Source: Desulfobacterales bacterium
GTDB taxonomy: Bacteria > Desulfobacterota > Desulfobacteria > Desulfobacterales > RPRI01
Assembly: GCA_030689795.1 (NCBI GenBank)
Contig: JAUYEO010000245.1
Coordinates: 1-8,625 of the forward strand
Direction: 5' to 3'
Length of the DNA stretch: 8,625 nucleotides
Shown: one piece after another, positions 1 through 5,990 of the stretch
How positions within the stretch are numbered: position 1 is the stretch's first letter
How the letters are laid out: every line of letters begins with the position of its first letter
Notes under the pieces: model-generated
The model's input: the letters and a program-made list of their open reading frames with translations, nothing else
The model's database searches: none
What the model was told of the DNA's origin: nothing
Program-made: the position numbers and the translations under genes

Positions 1-240
1 AGGAAGGCCAAGTTCCAGCGTCTGGGAAAGCCGGTAATAGAACTCAATTATTATACGGGGCTTGATTTTGCCGGAGAACCATTTTCCGGCTCCTATTCCT
101 TCGATGACCTTACGGCTGTCAATCAGTGTCAGCCCTGCCGCCCGCAACTGTTTTTCCATTTCAGAATCATTGGCTGCAACGGAAGTGCCTTTGAGCAAAC
201 GGCCGGAACCGTCAACCGCCCTGTATTTGAACTTAGGCAT
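1..240 (-). CDS. Type II secretion/type IV pilus inner-membrane platform protein (GspF/PilC/MshG type), N-terminal part only
   Basis: Only the first 80 codons lie in the window; the gene runs off the left edge. Translation of the minus strand from the ATG at 240-238 begins MPKFKYRAVDGSGRLLKGTS, the typical opening of the GspF/PilC family, in which a short beta-rich start is followed by an 'A.....E....L...G..' helix, seen here as ANDSEMEKQLRAAGLTLIDS. Residues about 65-80 (EFYYRLSQTLELGLP) match the start of the first T2SSF domain, normally F...L..LL.AGLP. Family members are about 400 residues with three membrane segments and form the inner-membrane platform on which the assembly ATPase acts. 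The start codon overlaps the last 8 bases of the upstream ATPase gene, so the two are very likely translationally coupled. By position after an MshE-type ATPase it would be MshG. Family confidence is high; the exact system (MSHA pilus or type II secretion) is inferred from gene order. Confidence 0.88.
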   Translation of the reverse strand, partial: MPKFKYRAVDGSGRLLKGTSVAANDSEMEKQLRAAGLTLIDSRKVIEGIGAGKWFSGKIKPRIIIEFYYRLSQTLELGLP

Positions 241-1882
241 ACGCCACCACGCGCAGCACTTCTTCCAGGGATGTCATCCGGTTATTGACTTTTTTCAGGG
301 CCTGTTTCAGGAGCAAACTGGTGCCGTCTTTTACAGCCGCATCTTCTATAGCGCTCTGGGGCGCGCCTGAAAAAATCATTTCCTGTATCTCCCTGGTGAC
401 CATGATTATTTCGTACACGGCGATTCTGCCGCTGTAACCTGATTTATTACAGGCATCGCACCCTACTGACTTTAGCATCTCTTCCGGCGGCTCAAGACCG
501 TTTTTTATAAAAATCTCCTTTTCTTCCGGTTTTGTAACGGCCGCAACTGCACAGCGCGAACAGAGCTTCCGGAGAAGCCGCTGGGCGGCCACCATCGTTA
601 TGGAAGAAGCCAGCATGCTGGTATTCACTCCAAGATCTATCAGCCTGTTGATGGCCGAAGCCGCGTCATTGGTATGCAGTGTCGACAGGACCAGGTGCCC
701 GGTAATTGACGCCCGTATAGCAAGTTCGGCCGTCTCCTGGTCTCTGATCTCGCCCACCAGTATAATGTCCGGATCCTGGCGCATAGCCGAACGGAGTGCA
801 TTTCCGAATGTCAGCCCGGCCTTCGGGTTGACGGCTGTCTGCCGGATTGTCGGGATGACATACTCTATCGGATCCTCCACGGTCATGACGCTCACATTGG
901 GGCTGTTTATGGTCATCAGGGCAGAATAAAGTGTGGTGGTCTTGCCTGATCCGGTGGGGCCGGTCACCAGTATAAGGCCGTAAGGCCGCCTGATGCTCTT
1001 TAAGAACTTCGCCAGTTCTTCTTTTTCAAAACCGAGCCTTTCCGGATTTCCCACCACGCCGCTGTATATCAAGAGCCGCATCACAACCGTCTCGTCCAGA
1101 TGCGTCGGGAAAGTGGATACGCGAATGTTGATATCACCGCCTTTTCCGGAAAATTTTATCCTGCCGTCATGCGGAATATTCGGGTTGGAGATGTCCATGT
1201 CCCCCATTATCTTGAAACGCGTGGCAAGGCCCTGCTGAAACCGTTTTGGAAAAAGATATTTCTGATGCAGGACGCCGTCGATACGGTAATATACTCTGAC
1301 GAGGTTTGTGTCTCCCACGATGTGGATATCGCTGGCATTTAGCACCCGCCCTTTTTCAATGATCAGATCGGCAAGCTGGATATTCTGGTTATAGTCAAAC
1401 TGTTGGCCCACAACTCCCGACATGGTTATTTTTTCAATCTCTTCATCTATTATCGCTGCGGTCTTGTAATACAGCTCAATTGAGTTCCGGATCCAGTCTT
1501 TCGGCGCTATGTAAGACTCGATCCGGCAGCCTGTCATCCGGGAGAGGTTATCCCTGACCAGCACATCAAACGGGTTGGAAGTGGCAATCTTAAGGGTCTG
1601 TCCCTCCTGCGCCAGTGGGAATATGTTGTTGGCTGCGACAAAATCCTCGGGAATGCGTGAGATCAGATCAAAATCTATCGACACTTCGGAAGTGTCCATG
1701 ATCTTGGCCCCGCTCTGAACTGCTATAGCCATCTGCACCTGTTCTTCACTTATCCAGTCAAGCCGCAGCAGAACATCCCCAAGCATTTTGCCTGTCTTTT
1801 TGGACTCGGAAAGGGCCATTTCGAGCTGGTCGTTTCCGATAATCCCCATATCCATTATTATTTCACCGAGCCGCTTTTTCAT
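233..1882 (-). CDS. Type II/IV secretion assembly ATPase, GspE/PilB/MshE family
   Basis: Hexameric cytoplasmic ATPase that drives pilin or pseudopilin polymerisation at the inner membrane. The 549-residue length is normal for the family. Residues 1-138 form an N-terminal MshEN/T2SSE_N domain. Catalytic motifs are intact: Walker A GPTGSGKTT (308-316), Asp box TVEDPIEY (334-341), Walker B ILVGEIRD (374-381) and His box TGHLVLSTLHT (394-404). Four cysteines (441, 444, 475, 478) form the C-terminal zinc-binding CxxC pairs of the GspE/PilB branch; PilT retraction ATPases lack these, so this is an extension-type ATPase. The ATG start overlaps the stop of the upstream TPR gene as ATGA, with a GGGGA ribosome-binding site about 10 bases before it. 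Its TAA overlaps the start of the platform-protein gene. The neighbours (ExeA-like ATPase, TPR protein, platform protein) follow the MSHA order, so MshE is the best specific match. I leave the symbol blank because the family assignment is firmer than the subtype. Confidence 0.95.
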   Translation of the reverse strand: MKKRLGEIIMDMGIIGNDQLEMALSESKKTGKMLGDVLLRLDWISEEQVQMAIAVQSGAKIMDTSEVSIDFDLISRIPEDFVAANNIFPLAQEGQTLKIATSNPFDVLVRDNLSRMTGCRIESYIAPKDWIRNSIELYYKTAAIIDEEIEKITMSGVVGQQFDYNQNIQLADLIIEKGRVLNASDIHIVGDTNLVRVYYRIDGVLHQKYLFPKRFQQGLATRFKIMGDMDISNPNIPHDGRIKFSGKGGDINIRVSTFPTHLDETVVMRLLIYSGVVGNPERLGFEKEELAKFLKSIRRPYGLILVTGPTGSGKTTTLYSALMTINSPNVSVMTVEDPIEYVIPTIRQTAVNPKAGLTFGNALRSAMRQDPDIILVGEIRDQETAELAIRASITGHLVLSTLHTNDAASAINRLIDLGVNTSMLASSITMVAAQRLLRKLCSRCAVAAVTKPEEKEIFIKNGLEPPEEMLKSVGCDACNKSGYSGRIAVYEIIMVTREIQEMIFSGAPQSAIEDAAVKDGTSLLLKQALKKVNNRMTSLEEVLRVVAYA

Positions 1883-3015
1883 CTTGCATTATCCCCGGCT
1901 GATGTTGTTTTGTTTTGGTGTTGAATCATGTTCTGCTGCCTTTCGATAAATCCGGTCAAAAATATCACGCGGTCATCCACAGATTTTTTTTCCTTATCAG
2001 ACGACCATCCTTTCCGGTCCAGAAACGACCGGTAATTTTGAAGAGCTTCGCCGTACAACTCCATCTTGTCGTAAAGCACGGCCATGTTGAAGGGTAACCG
2101 GACGTTTTCAGGATCTATCTTCCCGGCCTTTTCATAAAACGTCCTCGCCTCATCCAGCCGCCCGAGTTGGCTTAATGCCGCAGCTTTATGGAAATAGATG
2201 TCGAAAGAAGGGGCGCCATTTATTTGCTGTGCCGCATCGAGCAGTGAAACAGCAGCGCCGGGTTCACCCATCCCCATCCTGGCGATGGCATGATTGATCA
2301 TAATTTGCGGATTATCAGGATCTTTTTCCGACAGGCCCTTAAGTATCGGCAGCGCCATTGCAAACTCCCGGTTTTTCAGATACGCGGAAGCAAGGTTAAA
2401 CTGCGCGTCCGTATTCTGAGGATTTTTATCAAGCACCTGCAGATACATAACGATAGCCTCTTTCAGCCTGTTTTGCCGGTGGTAGAAAACAGCCTTTTCG
2501 TAAAACGGGCTTGCAGACTCCTGCCCTGGAGATTTAAGAGGCTCATGCGCCACGGATGCCTTAGTCCCGGTCGTTTTTTTTGCCTTTTTAGCCGCAGCTC
2601 TTTTAACAATATTATCGTTTCCCATAGGAATTTTTTGTTTCACTGCCGGCTCTCCGGCCTGTTCAGGCTGCCCTGGAACAGCAATTACGGGCAGATCCGT
2701 CCCGGGCACTCCTGTTTTTTCCGGTTCACGGGGCATAGTCTCTCCGCCCGAAGTTGAATCGGCCGGTTCCGGATCCTGCCTGACTGCCCGGTTGTCTTGC
2801 GGCAGGGCCATCGGAGGAATCAATTTTTCAGGCGCGGGACTTTCCATCATAAATAAAACAGCCAATCCAAGACCCAGCACAATGCACACAAGCATGCCGT
2901 AAATCCGGAACTTCGACTTTCCGGGAAGCTTTCCCGTTTCCTGAAACAACGCGGAAGCTTCGGGATGCTGGTTTTCCTTCTCTTTTTTTCTTAAAGCCGC
3001 ATTGAGCAGGCTCAT
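1879..3015 (-). CDS. TPR-repeat inner-membrane protein of the pilus/secretion locus (MshN position)
   Basis: A 378-residue bitopic membrane protein. A short cytoplasmic start (MSLLNAALRKKEKE) resembles the N-terminal motif of MshN and PulB/GspB-like proteins. One membrane segment lies at about 38-57 (IYGMLVCIVLGLGLAVLFMM). It is followed by a proline-, glutamate- and lysine-rich linker (about 58-168) that could cross the periplasm. Residues about 170-336 hold roughly five tetratricopeptide repeats, recognisable by recurring Y/F..A....G/NR..EA...Y....... P.N patterns, for example 272-302 and 306-336. TPRs are protein-protein interaction scaffolds, so a role in assembling the secretin or platform is likely but not proven. 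The start is supported by a strong ribosome-binding site 4 bases upstream. The gene lies 49 bases after the ExeA-like ATPase and overlaps the next ATPase by 4 bases, so it is co-translated with it. The position between MshM- and MshE-like genes supports MshN; sequence alone gives only 'TPR protein'. Confidence 0.85.
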   Translation of the reverse strand: MSLLNAALRKKEKENQHPEASALFQETGKLPGKSKFRIYGMLVCIVLGLGLAVLFMMESPAPEKLIPPMALPQDNRAVRQDPEPADSTSGGETMPREPEKTGVPGTDLPVIAVPGQPEQAGEPAVKQKIPMGNDNIVKRAAAKKAKKTTGTKASVAHEPLKSPGQESASPFYEKAVFYHRQNRLKEAIVMYLQVLDKNPQNTDAQFNLASAYLKNREFAMALPILKGLSEKDPDNPQIMINHAIARMGMGEPGAAVSLLDAAQQINGAPSFDIYFHKAAALSQLGRLDEARTFYEKAGKIDPENVRLPFNMAVLYDKMELYGEALQNYRSFLDRKGWSSDKEKKSVDDRVIFLTGFIERQQNMIQHQNKTTSAGDNAR

Positions 3016-3019
3016 TAAT

Positions 3020-3026
3020 CCCTCCT
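3020..3026 (-). promoter_or_regulatory. Strong ribosome-binding site of the TPR gene
   Basis: The minus strand reads AGGAGGG here, 4 bases (ATTA) before the ATG at 3015-3013. It fixes the start of the TPR protein and shows that this gene can start independently although it sits only 49 bases behind the upstream gene. The 49-base gap shows no clear promoter or terminator. Confidence 0.8.
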
Positions 3027-3064
3027 GTTATATAGGTCATTAAGAGTGATGTGCTCGTAAATAA

Positions 3065-4777
3065 TTATCGCAGCACAATCTCCGGAGTGATACCGGGAAG
3101 CGTTATCTCCCTCGCGGCATTTTCAGCTCCTTCTCTTGTGACAAAAGCGCCCACCAGCAGCCTGTAGCCGCCGTTTTTCATTTCCTGCACATAGCCGTCA
3201 TATCCGTTGCTTCTCAGCATATCCGCAATACCGCCGATTACCTCGTGCGACATCCCTTCGCCTACACTTATCACCCACGGAGCGGCCAGAATTCTTGCTC
3301 CGGCCAGCCCACTTTCTCTGATGAACTGCAGAGCCTCTGCCCTGCCATTAAACCGCCCTGCAAAATGTCTGTACCAAATTCCGTCTTCACCCAGGTCCAC
3401 TTTTACCCAGTGGGAATCCACGCCGTTTGTCCTGTATCGTGAAGCCTCCTGGAGTACATTGTCCGCTAATCTGTGTGAAGCAATCAATACCGTAAAGGAA
3501 CCTGGCATGGATTCCGTCTTTGTGCCCATGCCCTTCACTGCAAATCCGGATCCGGGATTCTTCATCTCGGGCTCCGGTAAGATAGCAGGCGCCATAGCAA
3601 CTGCATCAGAAGTTTTGACTGCTGCATTCTTTGTCATTGCAACCTCAGGAGGATTTTGGAGCACCGAACCGATCTTTGCCACCGGGGCGCCGGCCGGCTC
3701 CTCTTTGTTCCGGGAGATCCAGGATCCAAGATAAAACGCGGAGATGACCAAAGTCATCACAAGAAAGGCCATAACAGCATAGTAATATGGTTTTCCTGCC
3801 AATACTTTTATTGCGGTGGGATCAGGACTCCCGAGTTCACCGAGGGATTGTATTACATAACGCTCATGAATTGTATGATCATTTCCCAGATAAGCGGCAA
3901 TTAATGAATAATCACAGATACTGTTAATCAAACGGGGAGTACCGGCTGAGGCTTTGAAGATCCTGTCAACGGACGCTATTGTAAAGCGGACCTGGCCTTT
4001 GTTGCCTGCAACAAACATCCTTCTTTCGATATAGCCTGAAACCTCTTCCCTCTTCAGGTAATCAAGGGTACAGCTTATGGCAACCCTCTGGCGCAACTGC
4101 CTTAATTCAGGTTTTGAAATGGTGGTAAGCAGCTCAGGTTGTCCCACTAGCACCATTTGAAGCAGCTTCTCCTTGTCTGTTTCCAGATTGGAAAGCAGGC
4201 GCAGATCTTCCAGCGCCTCCATCGGCATTGTCTGGGCGTCATCGATGATGATGACTACCGGCTTTAAACGGTCTGCTCCGAGAAGAAACGCGTTCAGCCT
4301 GTCCATCAGATCTTTTTTGGTCGCACCGGCTGTGGAGGCAACACCAAGGTCATCAAGGATTGCAGCAAGTATTTCGACTCCGGAAAGCGACGGATTGATG
4401 ATATAGACTGTCTCGGCCTTCCCCTCAAGCCTGTCCAGAATAGTGCGGCAGATAGTTGTCTTTCCGGTTCCCACCTCTCCTGTCAGGAGAACAAACCCGG
4501 AACGGTTGTTGATCCCATAGAGCAACTTTTCAATAACGCTCTGGTGTGTCCGGGAAAGGAACAAAAATCCAGGGTCCGGCGTAATGGCAAACGGGGCCTC
4601 CTGAAAGCCGAAAAAATCCAAGTATACCCCTTCCCGAGCCCTTTCGCCTCTGTCGATGCTTTCATTCAACACCATAGTTCTCAACCCATCCGCAAGACCT
4701 TTCCTTAACATCCCGTTAAAGGCCGGGCCAGGATACGGGCTCATGCGAGCAGCCGGAATCTCATCCTTTTCCGGCAA
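3065..4777 (-). CDS. ExeA/MshM-type AAA ATPase with membrane segment and two C-terminal SPOR domains
   Basis: First gene of the leftward operon. The ATPase module of the ExeA/GspA/MshM family starts at about residue 52 with the characteristic YLDFFGFQEAPFAITPDP. It has Walker A GEVGTGKTT (100-108), Walker B VVIIIDDAQ (174-182) and an arginine-rich sensor stretch LRQLRQRV (225-232). A single membrane segment lies at about 332-353. After a linker, two SPOR-like units follow: about 427-498 (GSFTVLIAS... WYRHFAGRF) and about 501-568 (WVISVGEG... YRLLVGAF). SPOR domains bind glycan strands lacking stem peptides, so the periplasmic half probably anchors the machine to the cell wall. ExeA and its partner ExeB assemble a secretin through peptidoglycan; ExeA uses a PG_binding_1 domain instead. 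The start is uncertain: the longest frame begins with TTG at 4777 without a clear ribosome-binding site, and ATGs at 4744, 4711 and 4675 are in frame. All lie before the conserved domain. The first 50 residues have no recognised motif. Confidence 0.88.
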   Translation of the reverse strand: MPEKDEIPAARMSPYPGPAFNGMLRKGLADGLRTMVLNESIDRGERAREGVYLDFFGFQEAPFAITPDPGFLFLSRTHQSVIEKLLYGINNRSGFVLLTGEVGTGKTTICRTILDRLEGKAETVYIINPSLSGVEILAAILDDLGVASTAGATKKDLMDRLNAFLLGADRLKPVVIIIDDAQTMPMEALEDLRLLSNLETDKEKLLQMVLVGQPELLTTISKPELRQLRQRVAISCTLDYLKREEVSGYIERRMFVAGNKGQVRFTIASVDRIFKASAGTPRLINSICDYSLIAAYLGNDHTIHERYVIQSLGELGSPDPTAIKVLAGKPYYYAVMAFLVMTLVISAFYLGSWISRNKEEPAGAPVAKIGSVLQNPPEVAMTKNAAVKTSDAVAMAPAILPEPEMKNPGSGFAVKGMGTKTESMPGSFTVLIASHRLADNVLQEASRYRTNGVDSHWVKVDLGEDGIWYRHFAGRFNGRAEALQFIRESGLAGARILAAPWVISVGEGMSHEVIGGIADMLRSNGYDGYVQEMKNGGYRLLVGAFVTREGAENAAREITLPGITPEIVLR

Positions 4778-4812
4778 CGGCAGCCGAATTTGTCATATAT
4801 TTCCATTAAAAT

Positions 4813-4841
4813 AGGATAATTAAAAGCTGCGCCAAAGTCAA
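4813..4841 (-). promoter_or_regulatory. Predicted sigma70-type promoter for the pilus/secretion operon
   Basis: On the minus strand TTGACT (4841-4836, 5 of 6 to consensus) and TATCCT (4818-4813, 4 of 6) are separated by exactly 17 bases. The start of transcription would be near 4806, about 30 bases before the TTG at 4777. That fits the long form of the ExeA-like ATPase or one of its later ATG starts. No other pair of this quality was seen on this strand between 4778 and 4990. Confidence 0.5.
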
Positions 4842-4921
4842 CGGATATGTTACTCCGTTTCATAATATTATTTCTGTGGCGTTTTATTCTTAACAAACAA
4901 GCAGCCTTTTGCCACATTATC

Positions 4922-4994
4922 CATATATATTTAAAATGCACATTAAAAAATACTTGACATATATTTATCATATATATTAATCATATAATCAAAT
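4922..4994. repeat. A+T-rich region with repeated CATATA units (possible operator cluster)
   Basis: CATATA-led units start at 4922, 4958, 4969 and 4982; another copy (CATATATTTCC) lies at 4794. The last three are nearly tandem, 11 and 13 bases apart: CATATATTTAT, CATATATATTAAT, CATATAATCAAAT. They lie in the divergent region between the ExeA-like ATPase gene and the GntR regulator gene and overlap the probable promoter of the regulator. Spacing close to one helical turn would suit a bound protein such as the regulator itself or a nucleoid protein. A plain low-complexity A+T promoter stretch is the alternative explanation. Confidence 0.4.
4954..4989 (+). promoter_or_regulatory. Probable promoter region of the GntR regulator
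   Basis: TTGACA, a perfect -35 hexamer, lies at 4954-4959 and TATAAT, a perfect -10 hexamer, at 4984-4989. The gap between them is 24 bases, too long for them to work as a normal pair. More likely TATAAT is used with a weak -35, or TTGACA is used with one of the TATATT/ATATTA boxes at 4973-4979 (gap 13-14). Either way transcription would start near 4985-4997 and leave a leader of roughly 130 bases before the ATG at 5126. The element is clear as a region, but the exact start is not. Confidence 0.45.
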
Positions 4995-5125
4995 GGATGG
5001 GGTTGATTATTTGGATGGCAGCGGCCGCCTGCTTCTGATTGAGGCGACTCTATTTACGGTTTTCGCTGTTTGGCCGGTCGAGCTGCTGTCGGCTCCACTC
5101 CGCAGTAGGGAAGGGAATAGAAACA
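4995..5125 (+). other. Leader region of the GntR gene without a supported gene
   Basis: Between the A+T-rich promoter region and the ATG at 5126 the sequence turns G+C-rich. It contains the palindrome GCGGCCGC within GGCAGCGGCCGCCTGC near 5016-5031, which could form a short hairpin. An ATG at 4993 opens a 65-codon frame ending at 5190, overlapping the start of the regulator in another frame. It lacks a ribosome-binding site and looks like a by-product, so I do not call it as a gene. Confidence 0.35.
5107..5116 (+). promoter_or_regulatory. Ribosome-binding site deciding the start of the GntR regulator
   Basis: AGGGAAGGGA lies 9 bases before the ATG at 5126. It supports that ATG over the TTG at 5039, which would add 29 residues (MRRLYLRFSLF...) that do not resemble the N-terminus of any GntR regulator I know. 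Confidence 0.65.
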
Positions 5126-5821
5126 ATGATGGGTTTGAAAAAGACCAATACCAACAACCAGAAGCAACCCCTGGGCGTCATGGCGTATGAACATATTTGC
5201 CGTAAAATCGTCACCCTTGAATACACTCCCGGGCAGGTTCTTGACGAAAAGGAACTGATGGCGGACCTTCGCATGGGGCGTACGCCGGTCAGAGAAGCCC
5301 TTCTGCGGCTTGCCGGAGAAGGGTGGGCTGAATCACAGCCCAACAGGAGTACCATCGTTCCGCCCATTACTCTGCAGGATACCAGGGCTATCTTCGAGGC
5401 CATAAGAGTCCTGGAAGTCGGCATCGCAGAGCTGGTAGTAACTCAGAATACATCATCAATGTTGTTGCGAATGGCCGAGGTCAATGCGAAGCTCAAGGCA
5501 GCGAGGGATTCCGGAGATATCCTGGGCCTTGTCGAAACAAATCATGATTTCCATCTCTATTTCGCCCGCTGCTCGCAAAACACATATCTCATCCGTGCGC
5601 TGAACGAAGTCAGGAATCAGGCCAAGCGGCTTTCATATCTCTCTTATGCCAATGAAATTGAGCCGGAAAGGTCGTTGCAGGCTCATTATGCCTCAGTTGT
5701 CACGGAGCACGATAAGATCATGAGGTACTTGAAAGAACGGAATGAAGCGAAATTAAAGGAGACGATCATCCGGCACATCAACACGTTTCAGGAACGAATC
5801 ATCCGCTACATCTCTTCTTGA
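5126..5821 (+). CDS. GntR-family transcriptional regulator, FadR subfamily (FCD domain)
   Basis: DNA-binding regulator of 231 residues, the usual size of FadR/FCD proteins. Residues about 17-79 are the GntR winged helix-turn-helix, with the recognition helix motif GRTPVREALLRLAGEGW (51-67), the family hallmark, followed by the wing NRSTIVPPI (73-81). Residues about 85-225 are the all-helical FCD ligand-binding domain. Its metal-site residues are visible: N139 in the place often held by Asp, then H143 (in NHDFH), H195 (in TEHD) and H217 (in IRHI). FCD proteins commonly bind a metal that helps hold a carboxylate effector. The gene stands directly before, and on the same strand as, a branched-chain-type ABC importer, so it likely controls that importer and perhaps itself. 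The ligand cannot be deduced. It is divergent from the pilus operon; control of that operon is possible but less likely. Confidence 0.9.
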   Translation: MMGLKKTNTNNQKQPLGVMAYEHICRKIVTLEYTPGQVLDEKELMADLRMGRTPVREALLRLAGEGWAESQPNRSTIVPPITLQDTRAIFEAIRVLEVGIAELVVTQNTSSMLLRMAEVNAKLKAARDSGDILGLVETNHDFHLYFARCSQNTYLIRALNEVRNQAKRLSYLSYANEIEPERSLQAHYASVVTEHDKIMRYLKERNEAKLKETIIRHINTFQERIIRYISS

Positions 5822-5836
5822 TTCATGTGCTTAATT

Positions 5837-5851
5837 TGGACATTCTGTTGC
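5837..5851 (+). promoter_or_regulatory. Possible sigma54-type promoter upstream of the importer operon
   Basis: TGG at 5837-5839 and TTGC at 5848-5851 have the exact -24/-12 spacing of sigma54 promoters (TGGCAC-N5-TTGC; 12 bases from GG to GC). The middle CAC of the -24 element is not conserved. It would start transcription near 5863, leaving a leader of about 128 bases. A weak sigma70 alternative is TTGAGG (5913-5918) with TATGAG (5935-5940), 16 bases apart. Neither is strong. Confidence 0.28.
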
Positions 5852-5927
5852 GCGAATTGATCCCCTTTTTCCTGCTTTCATGAATGTTCAGTTCCATAAG
5901 AAAGATCAGTAATTGAGGAATTAATGC

Positions 5928-5947
5928 CGGCAATTATGAGATTGCCG
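5928..5947 (+). repeat. Small inverted repeat (hairpin or operator) before the substrate-binding protein gene
   Basis: CGGCAAT (5928-5934) and ATTGCCG (5941-5947) are a perfect 7-base inverted repeat around the loop TATGAG. No T-run follows, so it is not an ordinary terminator. It sits about 44 bases before the ATG of the exported binding protein and could be a regulator operator or an RNA hairpin stabilising the leader. With the weak sigma70 alternative, it would cover the -10 box. Confidence 0.45.
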
Positions 5948-5978
5948 CAAATTGCTTTCTCTTTAAACCCATCAATAA

Positions 5979-5985
5979 AAGGAGG
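5979..5985 (+). promoter_or_regulatory. Ribosome-binding site of the substrate-binding protein
   Basis: AAGGAGG lies 5 bases before the ATG at 5991. It is a near-perfect site, in keeping with the high expression usual for periplasmic binding proteins compared with their permeases. Confidence 0.85.
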
Positions 5986-5990
5986 ATATC

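Noticed and set aside
2290..2757. 155-codon plus-strand frame inside the TPR gene
   Set aside because: It is an antisense shadow; the opposite strand has TPR repeats and a strong ribosome-binding site.
3207..3734. 175-codon plus-strand frame inside the ExeA-like gene
   Set aside because: It is an antisense shadow of the SPOR region with low-complexity composition and no motif.
4875..4916. Inverted repeat TGTGGC ... GCCACA in the divergent region
   Set aside because: The arms are only 6 bases and 30 bases apart; such pairs are expected by chance and nothing else marks it as an operator or hairpin.
4900..4920. Possible sigma54 promoter on the minus strand (TGGCAAAAGGCTGC) for the pilus operon
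   Set aside because: The distance between GG and GC is one base too short for the strict sigma54 spacing, and a well-spaced sigma70-like promoter lies closer to the gene.
4741..4971. 76-codon minus-strand frame overlapping the start of the ExeA-like gene
   Set aside because: It runs through the promoter and A+T-rich intergenic DNA, has no domain and overlaps the ATPase gene out of frame.
4993..5190. 65-codon frame between the promoter region and the GntR gene, a possible leader peptide
   Set aside because: There is no ribosome-binding site before its ATG, it has no recognisable domain, and it overlaps the well-supported start of the GntR gene in another frame.
5822..5880. Terminator after the GntR gene (C- and T-rich run near 5861-5870)
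   Set aside because: There is no stable stem before the T-run, so read-through from the regulator into the importer cannot be excluded but no terminator can be called.
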